Assembly: GCA_003166955.1 (NCBI GenBank)
Contig: PMUI01000023.1
Span: 1-34,414 of the forward strand
Reading direction: 5' to 3'
DNA length: 34,414 nucleotides
Source: Acidobacterium sp.
Lineage (GTDB): Bacteria; Acidobacteriota; Terriglobia; Terriglobales; Acidobacteriaceae
Under the pieces are notes generated by a model, which ran no database searches, was not told where the DNA came from, and was given only the letters and a program-made list of their open reading frames with translations. Position 1 is the first letter of the stretch. Each line of letters opens with the position of its first letter. This document shows positions 24,325-32,432 of the stretch, piece by piece. The position numbers were made by a program, and so were the translations under genes.

Positions 24325-25383
24325 CTAATGAAGTGTGTTCAGGTATGCCACCAGTTCGTTGATCTGTTCTTCATTCAGCTGCATTGCCGGCATCAGCGCC
24401 CCAGGCTTGAAATGATCCGGATCCTCGATCCACGCATGAAGATTCTCCGCAGTATTCCGCGCCGCGCCGGAAGCAATCGTCGTCCGGCTCGCCAGATGCG
24501 TCAGATCCGGCCCGAACGTCCCCGCTGCAGCTGTTCCCGTAATCCTGTGGCAATTTGTGCAGGCTTCTGTTTCAAATACGTGCCGCCCCGCCGCTACACT
24601 CGCATCCTGCTCTCCCGGTCGCTGCTGTTGCTTCACCCACGCATCAAATTCCTCCGGCGTGTCCACATACACCCGCAGCAGCATCTTGGCGTGCTCCACT
24701 CCGCAGAACTGCGCGCATTGACCCACATACACACCGGTATGGTACGGATCGATCCATGTGTCGTTCGGATGATTCGGAATCAGGTCTGTCTTGCCCGCCA
24801 GTTGCGGAACCCAGAAACTGTGATCCACGTCCGCCGACAGAAGATGCAGAAACGTCGGCTTAGGCTCCAGCCGGGTGCTCACCGGCACATGCAGCTCATT
24901 GGCCGTCACGATCCCCAGCTTGGGATAGCGGAACTCCCACCAGTACTGGTGCCCTACGACCGTCACATCCAGCGCCACCTGCGGCTTCGGTGCGTCCTGG
25001 ATCGCAAAAATAATCCGCGCCGTCGTCAGGAACAGCACCACCACGATCAGAATCGGAATCACCGTCCACGCCAGCTCCACCTGTGTGCTGCCGTAAATCT
25101 GTGGCGGCTCGCTGTCATCGTCTGTTGCTCGCGCCCGATACCGTATAACCGCGTATGCCAGCAGACCGCCAACGGACACAAAAATCCCGCCCGTAATAGC
25201 CAGCACGAACCACGACAAATCCAGAATGTTGCTTGCCGGTGTCGAAGCAGGCGCGAAGATACTGGGCGTGGCTTCCGGGCCATCCGCCCACGCGGCCCGT
25301 GCAGCCATCGCGAAAAAGCACAAAGCAGGCAGGGAAATCACCCGAATCGCTTTCGCGCCGTGTTCCCGCTTCCTCAGCTTCAT
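24325..25383 (-). CDS. ctaC: Cytochrome c oxidase subunit II with fused cytochrome c (caa3 type)
   Basis: The 352-residue subunit II accepts electrons from c-type cytochromes. A signal peptide (AIRVISLPALCFFAMAARA) is followed by two membrane helices (about 53-78 and 104-125). The CuA domain has all ligands: His188 (DHSFWVPQL), Cys223 and Cys227 (CAQFC), His231 and Met234 (VEHAKM). A C-terminal cytochrome c domain with CTNCH (275-279) and a likely Met ligand near PGALMPAM makes it caa3-like. The ATG at 25383 was chosen because it opens the signal peptide; the frame remains open upstream with a basic, non-family extension. It is the first gene of the operon; a 223-base gap to the previous gene should hold the promoter. 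Confidence 0.94.
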   Translation of the reverse strand: MKLRKREHGAKAIRVISLPALCFFAMAARAAWADGPEATPSIFAPASTPASNILDLSWFVLAITGGIFVSVGGLLAYAVIRYRARATDDDSEPPQIYGSTQVELAWTVIPILIVVVLFLTTARIIFAIQDAPKPQVALDVTVVGHQYWWEFRYPKLGIVTANELHVPVSTRLEPKPTFLHLLSADVDHSFWVPQLAGKTDLIPNHPNDTWIDPYHTGVYVGQCAQFCGVEHAKMLLRVYVDTPEEFDAWVKQQQRPGEQDASVAAGRHVFETEACTNCHRITGTAAAGTFGPDLTHLASRTTIASGAARNTAENLHAWIEDPDHFKPGALMPAMQLNEEQINELVAYLNTLH

Positions 25384-25510
25384 CTGTTTTCGCGTCAGAC
25401 TTCTAGGAATGTTGTTGCGCTTGAGTCGGATTCTGGGGCGTGAGCGAAGATGGCCTGGAGACGCCCGCCATGTCGCGCATTCACTGCTTGCGCGTTTTCT
25501 CTGTGCGGAT

Positions 25511-25535
25511 CGGATCGGAATTTCCATTCCGTCCG
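25511..25535. promoter_or_regulatory. Inverted repeat upstream of the respiratory operon
   Basis: CGGA-tc-GGAAT-ttcc-ATTCC-g-TCCG: two nested palindromic arms (4 and 5 bp) lie in the 223-base gap before ctaC, about 130 bases from its start. This could be an operator. I could not place a confident sigma-70 promoter beside it. Confidence 0.3.
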
Positions 25536-25606
25536 AAAAACAATCTTACAGCAACGGCAGGTCGCGCTCCCCAGCCTGACCGCACACAAAAAATACTCCG
25601 TTGGCG

Positions 25607-26734
25607 TTACGCGCTTGTTGCAAAAACCTTCGCAAATCGCCGGATAGCATTCGCCAGCGCCCCAATCTTCGTGCCGTTGGCATAGGCATTGATCACCGCG
25701 GCGCGAAATACCGGCGTTGTCAGCGCCCGATAACCAAGATCGAGGTTTCCATAAAACCACCGCGCCCCCGACGCGGACAACGCCAGGTCCTGGCGAAGCT
25801 GCGTCGTCAGCTTCGCGAACGCCTGCTGCGCCCCTTCGCGTCCCCGCAATGCGCCTTCGATCGCCGCCCCTGCTGCCTGGCCGCTGGCAATCGCTCCGTA
25901 AATCCCCTCGCCCGTCAGGGCGTCTGCAAACCCGCCCGCATCTCCGGCAAGAAATACGCGAGCCCGCTCCGATTGCGCCCTTTCCGCGCCAAACCCCAAA
26001 AACTGTCCTGTCACATGCTCCACCCGAGCCTCGCCGAACCGATCGCGAATATACGCAAGCAGCCGCGGACGATCGACCTTCTCCCTCCCCGCGTCGTTGT
26101 ACACGCCCAACCCCACGTTCAGATGATCATGCTTGGGAAAGACCCATCCGTAGCCCTGCTGTACCGGGCCAAAATCGAAAACCAGCTTCGACTCCGCGCC
26201 CTCCTGCCGGTAGACCTTGGCCTCCAGGGCGAATCCCCTGCGGAACCAATGCGGGCTTTCTCCATCCAGCAGCTGACGAACCCGGCTGTGAACCCCGTCT
26301 GCTCCTACAAGGAATCTCCCCTGAAATCTCCGCTCCGCAGTTTTGATCGTCACGCTGTCGCTCGTAACCTCGATACCGGTAATCGGACCAATGCGCGCGA
26401 ACTGTGCTCCCTTCGCGAGCGTCTGCTTCAGACAATAATCGTCGAGCTCCTGCCGTACGGTCATCACACAAACGCTGCGTCGACTCGCCAGAGTCGCGAT
26501 TTCGCCGGCCCGGCTCTCCACCACAATCGACGACACCGTCTCCCGCACCACCGGCGCAACGGAGTACCGCAGAGCCCGCAGCGATTTGCGTGTCAATCCT
26601 CCCGCGCACGCTTTGTGCCGCGGAAACTCCGCCTTGTCCACCAGCAGCACCGCTCGCCCCGCCGCCGCCAGATCGTAAGCGGCCGCGCATCCCGCCGGTC
26701 CGGCGCCCACAATAATTGCGTCCCACCGTTCCAT
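25607..26734 (-). CDS. Geranylgeranyl-reductase-family FAD-dependent oxidoreductase
   Basis: The 375-residue flavoprotein has an N-terminal FAD-binding fold IIVGAGPAGCAAAYDLAAAG (about 8-27). The family cysteine block KACAGGLTRKSLRAL follows, then a central GADGVHSRVR motif and the second FAD motif VFLAGDAGGFADALTGEGI. Relatives reduce prenyl chains of isoprenoids (menaquinone, archaeal lipids, bacteriochlorophyll) or act as halogenase-like monooxygenases. Neighbouring respiratory genes make a quinone side-chain role possible, but this is only suggestive. The ATG at 26734 was chosen because MERWDAIIVGAGP is the natural start; the upstream open extension is Arg/Ser-rich and not family-like. 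The C-terminal 40 residues are basic. Confidence 0.88.
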   Translation of the reverse strand: MERWDAIIVGAGPAGCAAAYDLAAAGRAVLLVDKAEFPRHKACAGGLTRKSLRALRYSVAPVVRETVSSIVVESRAGEIATLASRRSVCVMTVRQELDDYCLKQTLAKGAQFARIGPITGIEVTSDSVTIKTAERRFQGRFLVGADGVHSRVRQLLDGESPHWFRRGFALEAKVYRQEGAESKLVFDFGPVQQGYGWVFPKHDHLNVGLGVYNDAGREKVDRPRLLAYIRDRFGEARVEHVTGQFLGFGAERAQSERARVFLAGDAGGFADALTGEGIYGAIASGQAAGAAIEGALRGREGAQQAFAKLTTQLRQDLALSASGARWFYGNLDLGYRALTTPVFRAAVINAYANGTKIGALANAIRRFAKVFATSA

Positions 26735-26825
26735 CCGTGAAATAGTATGACCAGAAATTTGGCTTTTCGGAATATCCTTCTCGCCTGGGCCTGAAGAATC
26801 GCCCCGCTCCCCGCTCTCAGTGCTT

Positions 26826-27254
26826 CTACGCCACCTGGGGCGGAGCCGCCGAGCCACCCGGCTCACCACACGGCAGCACTCCCGATCTCCGAATCACCAG
26901 GTCCACGCGGACCGGGTCGCCCGCCGTCGCCTCGATCGTCTCCCGCGTGCACTGGCACAGCGTGGCCATGATCCTGTGCGATTGCGCCGTCAGCTCCAGC
27001 CCCGCCGCGATGAGTACGCTGTACATCTCCACGCAGGTCGCGCGCACAAATTCAAACTCGATCGCCGCCGATTGCCCCGCATCGAACCGCCGCGACAGCA
27101 CAAGGCCCCCGCACGCCATCACCGCTCCGGTCAGGAACCGCACCGTCCGCGCGGCATCGTCCGCGCACACCGCGCTGAGGTTCAGCTCCCAACCCTTTTG
27201 CCCACTCGCCTGTTGAGCGATCTCGTGCACACTGCCTGCATCGGAAATTTGCAC
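26826..27254 (-). CDS. Conserved-looking protein of unknown function
   Basis: The 142-residue product is not recognised. It has the look of a compact alpha/beta protein: WELNLSAVCADDAARTVRFLTGAVMACGG, then EFEFVRATCVEMYSVLIAAGLELTAQSHRI, and a C-terminal beta-rich RVDLVIRRSG. There is no signal peptide or membrane helix, and four cysteines are scattered rather than paired. The start chosen is GTG 27254, preceded by GAAGAG at about 6 bases; TTG 27266 and GTG 27230 are alternatives. It diverges from acpS with 66 bases between starts. Its coding character is supported by helix periodicity and codon use matching its neighbours, but the opposite strand is also open, so confidence is moderate. Confidence 0.6.
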   Translation of the reverse strand: MQISDAGSVHEIAQQASGQKGWELNLSAVCADDAARTVRFLTGAVMACGGLVLSRRFDAGQSAAIEFEFVRATCVEMYSVLIAAGLELTAQSHRIMATLCQCTRETIEATAGDPVRVDLVIRRSGVLPCGEPGGSAAPPQVA

Positions 27255-27320
27255 GCATCTCTTCAATGCGATTTGCTGTCCGCAGGTCCTAAAGATTTAC
27301 TCCTGTGCTACTGTTGCGTC

Positions 27321-27698
27321 ATGCTGGTCGGTACGGGAATCGACCTCATCGAAGTTCCGCGTATCGCGCGCTCCATCGAACGCTACGGTAACCGCTTCCT
27401 CCAGCGCGTGTTCACCAATGAGGAAATAGCGTATTGCCGCGTCAGAGCCAGCGCAGCGGAGAGTTTCGCAGCCCGCTTTGCCGCCAAAGAAGCAGGAGCC
27501 AAGGCCCTCGGCACCGGAATCCAGCAGGGCGTTTCCTGGAAAGAACTCGAAGTCCGTCGCGCCCCAGGCGGCCGGCCCACTCTGGTCTTGAGCGGCCGCG
27601 CCCGTGCCATTGCCGGACAACTCGGCGTCACCCATGTCTCACTTTCGCTCACGCACACCGCGTCTCTCGCGATGGCCACCGTCCACTTCGAAGCCTGA
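27321..27698 (+). CDS. acpS: Holo-[acyl-carrier-protein] synthase
   Basis: AcpS transfers the 4'-phosphopantetheine arm from coenzyme A to apo-ACP, activating it for fatty acid synthesis. The 125-residue product has the usual length. Magnesium-site residues are visible: Asp8 in GTGIDLIEVPRI and Glu57 in FAARFAAKEAGAKAL. The conserved LSLTHTASLAMA near the C-terminus completes the fold. The ATG at 27321 begins MLVGTGIDL; a longer in-frame extension upstream overlaps the divergent gene and is not family-like. It converges on the hydrolase gene, whose stop is one base away. Confidence 0.95.
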   Translation: MLVGTGIDLIEVPRIARSIERYGNRFLQRVFTNEEIAYCRVRASAAESFAARFAAKEAGAKALGTGIQQGVSWKELEVRRAPGGRPTLVLSGRARAIAGQLGVTHVSLSLTHTASLAMATVHFEA

Positions 27699-27699
27699 C

Positions 27700-28980
27700 C
27701 TACCGTTCCACCATCTCAGCCCTCGCCGCTTCGGCTCCATCCTCGGTTGTCCGCGGCCCAGGCTGCAGGTTCTTGAACGCCGAATACACAAACGACCCCA
27801 GGTACCACCCATCGATGAATTTGTACGGAAACTCGCCCGTCGTATAGTGCCCGCACGGCAGCACCCTGGAAACAAAATCAACCCCGTGCTTCGTGAAGCT
27901 CTCCAGAACCTGCTCCGAATACTCCGGCAAAAACGTCAGGTCATACTTCGCATGGATCACCAGTACCCTCTTTGAGAGCTCCGCAAATCGCTCCATATAC
28001 GAAACCGGGCTGATGGCGCTGAACAGCCGGTAGAGTAGCTCAGTTGTCATTTCGGCTTGGACGAATGCGGTGCGAATATGCCGCGTGCTCTGTCCCGTCC
28101 ACACCACATCGCCGAACGCCATCGAGGCATGATTGAAAGCGTTCACCCGCAGCCGCGCATCGTGCGCGCTCGCGATAAACGCATAGCACGACCCCAGGCT
28201 CGTCCCCAGAATCCCGAACTCCTCATACCCCTGCGACTCCAGCCAGTCCAGGCAGCACCGCACATCCACCACCGCCTGCCGACCCGCCGCAATCGTCCTC
28301 CCAATGTTCGCGCTCACCGCATAATCCGACCGCTCGATCTCTGCCGGCCGCCGGATATCATGGAACGGCTTGCTCAGCCGCAGCGCCGAAATCCCAAACC
28401 GGTTGAACAACGAACAAAGAACGTTATGGCTGAACGCGTCGGCGTTCCACTGCGGCATCACAATCATCGCCCGCCGCTGTTTCGTTCCGACTTGCGGTGC
28501 CCGGTGCCCGGTACCCGGTGCCCGGTGGTCTGGTGCCGGATACCACCGCGCATTTACCAAATCGTTTTCCGGATACGGCGTCCGCACCGGTGAAGTAAAC
28601 CGCAAAAACTGCGCCTTCTTCAGCTTTTCCTCCGCCATCATCCGCTTCAGATGCGCATCCCGCCGCAGCGTCTCTGGCCGCACGTTCGTCGGAAACAACT
28701 GCGGAGCCCGCTCTTCCAGCCGAAAATCTTCCGGCCGCTCATATCCAAAGAACGCCTCGCTGTTCCGCACCACCGCCTCGTTCACCGCGATCATCGCAGC
28801 CTCGGCTATCTCTGGATCGCGCCCCGCCCGCTCCACCACCGCGCGCAGCCCAGCCGCATCGATAAAATCGTCCAGCCAATCAAACCCCCACTCCACCGGC
28901 CGCACCACCCGATTCTCATCCCGCGTCGTCAGCGCCTCTTCCCACGCGTGCATCCACCGGCCGTAAAGCTTCTTCAGCAT
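27700..28980 (-). CDS. Alpha/beta-hydrolase family protein
   Basis: The 426-residue product is probably a cytoplasmic hydrolase. The first 140 residues are helical and charged with no known fold. The hydrolase core begins near residue 170 (AMIVMPQWNADAFSHNVL) and carries the nucleophile elbow GILGTSLGSCYAF (Ser261), a likely acid in VIHAKYDLTFLPEYS, and a likely His in LPCGHYTTGEFPY. Just before the core is a heptanucleotide repeat giving the odd stretch DHRAPGTGHRAPQVG (about 151-165). It resembles ABHD18-like alpha/beta hydrolases. Its start lies 2 bases after the alanine racemase stop, so the two are probably co-transcribed. The substrate is unknown. Confidence 0.82.
   Translation of the reverse strand: MLKKLYGRWMHAWEEALTTRDENRVVRPVEWGFDWLDDFIDAAGLRAVVERAGRDPEIAEAAMIAVNEAVVRNSEAFFGYERPEDFRLEERAPQLFPTNVRPETLRRDAHLKRMMAEEKLKKAQFLRFTSPVRTPYPENDLVNARWYPAPDHRAPGTGHRAPQVGTKQRRAMIVMPQWNADAFSHNVLCSLFNRFGISALRLSKPFHDIRRPAEIERSDYAVSANIGRTIAAGRQAVVDVRCCLDWLESQGYEEFGILGTSLGSCYAFIASAHDARLRVNAFNHASMAFGDVVWTGQSTRHIRTAFVQAEMTTELLYRLFSAISPVSYMERFAELSKRVLVIHAKYDLTFLPEYSEQVLESFTKHGVDFVSRVLPCGHYTTGEFPYKFIDGWYLGSFVYSAFKNLQPGPRTTEDGAEAARAEMVER
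28496..28530. repeat. In-gene heptamer repeat GGTGCCC
   Basis: Four 7-base units (three ggtgccc and one ggtaccc) followed by a degenerate fifth lie in the coding sequence of the alpha/beta hydrolase. Because 7 is not a multiple of 3, gain or loss of one unit would shift the frame. Confidence 0.6.
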
Positions 28981-28982
28981 CG

Positions 28983-30140
28983 CTAATCCACCATCGTCCG
29001 CGGCACCCGCGCCGCAATCCCGCAAAGCACCTCGTAGGCAATCGTCCCATTCAGAGCCGCCATATCCGCGGCCGTTATCTTCTCCGAATCCTGCTCGCCG
29101 ATCAGCACAACCTCGTCGCCCACCTCGACTCCGGCAATATCCGTCACATCCACCGAGGTGTGATCCATTGAAATCCGCCCCGCAATCGGCGCCCTCTGCC
29201 CGCGCACCAGCACCGATCCCTGATTTGAGAGCAACCGATTCAGCCCATCCGCGTAGCCCACCGGCAACAGCGCCAACCGTGTCGGCCGCTTCGCCGTAAA
29301 CGTGGCACCGTAACCCACCGTCGCACTGGCGGGAATTTCTCGCAGAGAAACCACCCGCGTCTTCCACGCCAGTACCGGCCGCAGGTGCCTCCCACCTTCC
29401 GTCGGATGCTCCGCATCCGGCGCGTAGCCGTACAGGCTGATCCCCGCCCGCAGCATGAGCTGTGCGCCCATCCGGTCGGCCGTCCGCACCAGCTCCGCGT
29501 CCGGCTCCAGCGCCCCCGCCGAACTCCCCGCGCTCAGAATTTCAGGAAACAGGCCGTGTCCCAGAATCGTGCCAGCCGCAGTTACAAATTCCCGCATCTG
29601 CCCGGCCCTCAGATCTGCATTCCCCGGCGTATGGAAATGCGTCATCACCGCCTGCAACCGCAGCGGCGAGCTCTTCGCAAACCGCTCCAGCAACGGCTCG
29701 AGATCCTTCCCCTGCACACCCTGCCGCGACATCCCCGTATCGATTTCCAGATGCACCGGACAATCGCCTGGCGCGGCACGCAGCTTCTTCGCCGCCCCCT
29801 CCAGAAGCGTGAGCTGCCTCGCTTCCCACACCACCGGCGTCAGATCATGCTCCAGCACGGCCTCGGCTTCGCCGGACCAGATCGCGCTCATCACCAGAAT
29901 GCTGGCCTCCGGCAGTTCGCGCCGCAGCGCCACGCCCTCTTCCACGCAAGTCACGCCGAACCACCGCGCCCCGTTAGCCTCGAGCGCCCGCGCACACTCC
30001 GCCAGTCCATGACCGTAAGCGTTGGCCTTCACGACGCACAACAGTTCCGTATCGCGTCCCGCCAAACGCCGCAAAGCATCGTGATTTTGAATGAGCCTGC
30101 TGCGGGAAACCTCAGCCCAGGTCGGTCGTGTGCTCGTCAT
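28983..30140 (-). CDS. alr: Alanine racemase
   Basis: Alr interconverts L- and D-alanine, giving D-alanine for peptidoglycan. The 385-residue product is a PLP fold-type III barrel plus a C-terminal beta domain. The PLP lysine is Lys38 in CVVKANAYGHG, and the second catalytic residue is Tyr277 in TVGYGATF. HLEIDTGMSRQG, MTHFHTPGN and ISMDHTSVDVT are further family blocks. The start ATG at 30140 is preceded by GGAGGAG very closely. It is followed after 2 bases by the alpha/beta-hydrolase gene. Confidence 0.96.
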   Translation of the reverse strand: MTSTRPTWAEVSRSRLIQNHDALRRLAGRDTELLCVVKANAYGHGLAECARALEANGARWFGVTCVEEGVALRRELPEASILVMSAIWSGEAEAVLEHDLTPVVWEARQLTLLEGAAKKLRAAPGDCPVHLEIDTGMSRQGVQGKDLEPLLERFAKSSPLRLQAVMTHFHTPGNADLRAGQMREFVTAAGTILGHGLFPEILSAGSSAGALEPDAELVRTADRMGAQLMLRAGISLYGYAPDAEHPTEGGRHLRPVLAWKTRVVSLREIPASATVGYGATFTAKRPTRLALLPVGYADGLNRLLSNQGSVLVRGQRAPIAGRISMDHTSVDVTDIAGVEVGDEVVLIGEQDSEKITAADMAALNGTIAYEVLCGIAARVPRTMVD

Positions 30141-30262
30141 CTCCTCCAGGCTGTTGTCATCGCGACAGCCACCTCAGCTCGCGGCAACCAGGCTCTCACG
30201 CGCCATTCGCCATTCACGAAGAACGAACAACTTCCCGCTTCTACCTTCCGGCTTCCAGCTTC

Positions 30263-30883
30263 CTAGTTCGGAGGCGGCGTGCTCGTGTTCTGCCCCGTCG
30301 CCGACTGCGACGGTCGCGCTCCCTGATACAGCAGCGGGATATGGAATGGTTCCGGCGCATCGCTCTTCTTCGACGCCTTCTGCTTGCCCGGCGTCAGATC
30401 CAGCACCGCGGTCCGCTGCGCGTTCACGCAGGCCCAGTGCATCCGCGAACGGTTGTAAATGTGAGTGAAAATCCCGCGCTCTTCCTTAACATTTCCATTG
30501 CTGCGCCACTTGATGATGTACGTTCCGCTCACGATCGCCGTGTCCCCAAACTCGCGCACCGTCACCACGCGCTGCAGCATGCTCACCGGCTCTTCGCCCT
30601 TCTGGAAAAGCGACGCGATCTGCTGGTTCCGCGTCGTCACATCGCCCGTCGACGAAATGTCCACGTACAGCGGCGACAGCAGAAACTCCATCGTGTACTG
30701 ATCGTTCTTCATCACCGCATTGCTCCACTGATCCTCCAGCCCCTGGAACTCCTTCACCTCAGGGGGCTGCTGTGTCTGACCGGGCGCGACAGAAGCTGCC
30801 TGCTGCGCGTGGATCGGGTTCGCAACGCAGCACAGTACACTCACAATCACTGCAATCAAAAATGCCTTATAACGCATAAACAT
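30263..30883 (-). CDS. Exported NTF2-like (DUF4440/SnoaL-like) protein
   Basis: The 206-residue product has a signal peptide ending near VANPIHA (about residue 26). The body has the NTF2-like pattern: helix EFQGLEDQWSNAVMKNDQYTMEFLLS, then YVDISSTGDVTTRNQQIASL, then strands VSMLQRVVTVREFGDTAIVSGTYIIKW and IYNRSRMHWACVNAQRTAVL. A Pro/Ser/Gln-rich tail follows. Such domains bind small molecules or act as simple enzymes; no active-site set is evident. The start could be Met at 30883 or two codons later; further upstream residues do not look like a signal peptide. It diverges from dnaB with 126 bases between the starts. Confidence 0.8.
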   Translation of the reverse strand: MFMRYKAFLIAVIVSVLCCVANPIHAQQAASVAPGQTQQPPEVKEFQGLEDQWSNAVMKNDQYTMEFLLSPLYVDISSTGDVTTRNQQIASLFQKGEEPVSMLQRVVTVREFGDTAIVSGTYIIKWRSNGNVKEERGIFTHIYNRSRMHWACVNAQRTAVLDLTPGKQKASKKSDAPEPFHIPLLYQGARPSQSATGQNTSTPPPN

Positions 30884-30960
30884 CCAATTCCGGGGAGGCT
30901 CCCTCAATGATAGACGCTCGCCCGCCCCTAAAGCCATCATCGGCAGCGCACACGATCTAT

Positions 30961-30988
30961 TTGACCGTTTTTACACACCTTCAACAAT
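30961..30988 (+). promoter_or_regulatory. Probable dnaB promoter
   Basis: TTGACC (30961-30966) and AACAAT (30983-30988) are 16 bases apart. The start would fall near 30995, giving a very short leader to the ATG at 31010. The -35 is good and the -10 modest. Confidence 0.4.
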
Positions 30989-31009
30989 GCCGCGTCCTAA
31001 ACTGCTGGA

Positions 31010-32416
31010 ATGGGCATGGCCACCACCCCCGACATCGAATTTGAGCGCGGCCTTCCCGCCTCCCTCGACGCAGAACGCACCATCCTCGGCGCTGTCCTCC
31101 TCGACAACCACGCGTACAGCGAAGCCGCCTCCTCCATCCGCGCCGACGACTTCGCCCTTACCGCTCATCAGCGCGTCTTCGCCCGCATGGGCGAGCTCAT
31201 CGACCGCAATCACGTCGTCGACATCGTCACCCTCAGCGAAGAACTCGCCCGCCGCAAGGAAATCGAATCCGTCGGCGGCGTCGCCTGGCTCGCCTCGCTC
31301 ACCGAAGGCTTGCCCCGCCGCCTCTCCATCGAAGAATACGTCCGCATCGTCAAGGACAAATCCCTCCTCCGCCAGCTCATCAACATCTGCTCCGGCGCCA
31401 TCACCCGCGCCGCCGACCAAAGCGAAGAGGCCCTCGACGTCCTCAACGCCGCCGAAACCTCCCTCCTCGAAGTCACGGAGAAGGGAATCACCCGCGGCTT
31501 CTCCAGCGTTCACGACATCGTCGCCGGCTCCTTCAAAACCATCGACAACCTCTACAAGGAAGGCCGCGAGATCACCGGCCTCGCCACCCACCTCACCGAA
31601 TTCGACCGCATGACCAGCGGCCTCCAGAAATCCGAGCTCATCATCATCGCCGCTCGCCCCTCCATGGGCAAAACCGCCCTCGCCATCAACATCGCGCAGA
31701 ACGCCGCCATCCAGAGCGGCAAAATCGTCGCCGTCTTCTCCCTCGAAATGTCGAAGGAGTCCCTCCTCCGCCGCATGCTCGCCTCGGAAGCCACCGTCGA
31801 CTCCGTCAAAATCCAGAAAGGCTTTCTCCTCCGCGAAGACCGCGACAAACTCACCGCCGCCCTTGAGCGCCTCGTCGAAGCGCGCATCTTCGTTGACGAC
31901 ACCCCCGGCATCTCCCTCACCGAAATGCGCGCCAAGGCCCGCCGCCTCCGCCAGTCCGCCGGCGGCCTCGACCTCGTTGTCATCGATTACCTGCAGCTCA
32001 TGTCCGCCGGGGGCATGGGCCCCGCCGCTCGCCGCTACGAGAACCGCACTCAGGAAGTCTCAGCCATCTCCCGCGGCCTCAAAGCCCTCGCCAAGGAACT
32101 CGACATTCCCGTCATGGCGCTCTCCCAGCTCTCCCGTGCCTCCGAGCAGCGCAGCGGCGACAAGAAACCGATCCTTTCCGACCTCCGCGAGTCCGGCTCC
32201 ATCGAGCAGGACGCCGACGTCGTCGCCTTCATCCATCGCGACAGCTACTACAACCGCGACAGCAGCGGCGAACCCGATCCCGACTCGGAGAACAAAGCCG
32301 AAATCATCATCGCCAAGCAGCGCAACGGCCCCACCGGCTCCATCGAAGTTGCCTGGGTCTCCAAATGCACCAAATTCGGCGACCGATCCTACGGCAACCA
32401 GGGCGGCGAATTCTAA
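31010..32416 (+). CDS. dnaB: Replicative DNA helicase DnaB
   Basis: DnaB is the hexameric helicase that unwinds DNA 5'-3' at the replication fork. The 468-residue product has an N-terminal DnaG-interacting helical domain (about 10-115; LDAERTILGAVLLDNHAYSEA, HQRVFARMGELIDR) and a linker helix. Its RecA-like core has Walker A ARPSMGKTA (215-223), Walker B LVVIDYLQLM (322-331), FSLEMSKESL, and the C-terminal SDLRESGSIEQDADVV with KQRNGPTG. There is no intein. The ATG at 31010 was used; ATG 31016 is equally possible. The gene stands alone, and the next gene (32433) faces it from the opposite strand. Confidence 0.97.
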   Translation: MGMATTPDIEFERGLPASLDAERTILGAVLLDNHAYSEAASSIRADDFALTAHQRVFARMGELIDRNHVVDIVTLSEELARRKEIESVGGVAWLASLTEGLPRRLSIEEYVRIVKDKSLLRQLINICSGAITRAADQSEEALDVLNAAETSLLEVTEKGITRGFSSVHDIVAGSFKTIDNLYKEGREITGLATHLTEFDRMTSGLQKSELIIIAARPSMGKTALAINIAQNAAIQSGKIVAVFSLEMSKESLLRRMLASEATVDSVKIQKGFLLREDRDKLTAALERLVEARIFVDDTPGISLTEMRAKARRLRQSAGGLDLVVIDYLQLMSAGGMGPAARRYENRTQEVSAISRGLKALAKELDIPVMALSQLSRASEQRSGDKKPILSDLRESGSIEQDADVVAFIHRDSYYNRDSSGEPDPDSENKAEIIIAKQRNGPTGSIEVAWVSKCTKFGDRSYGNQGGEF

Positions 32417-32432
32417 GGAACACCGCTTGCTT

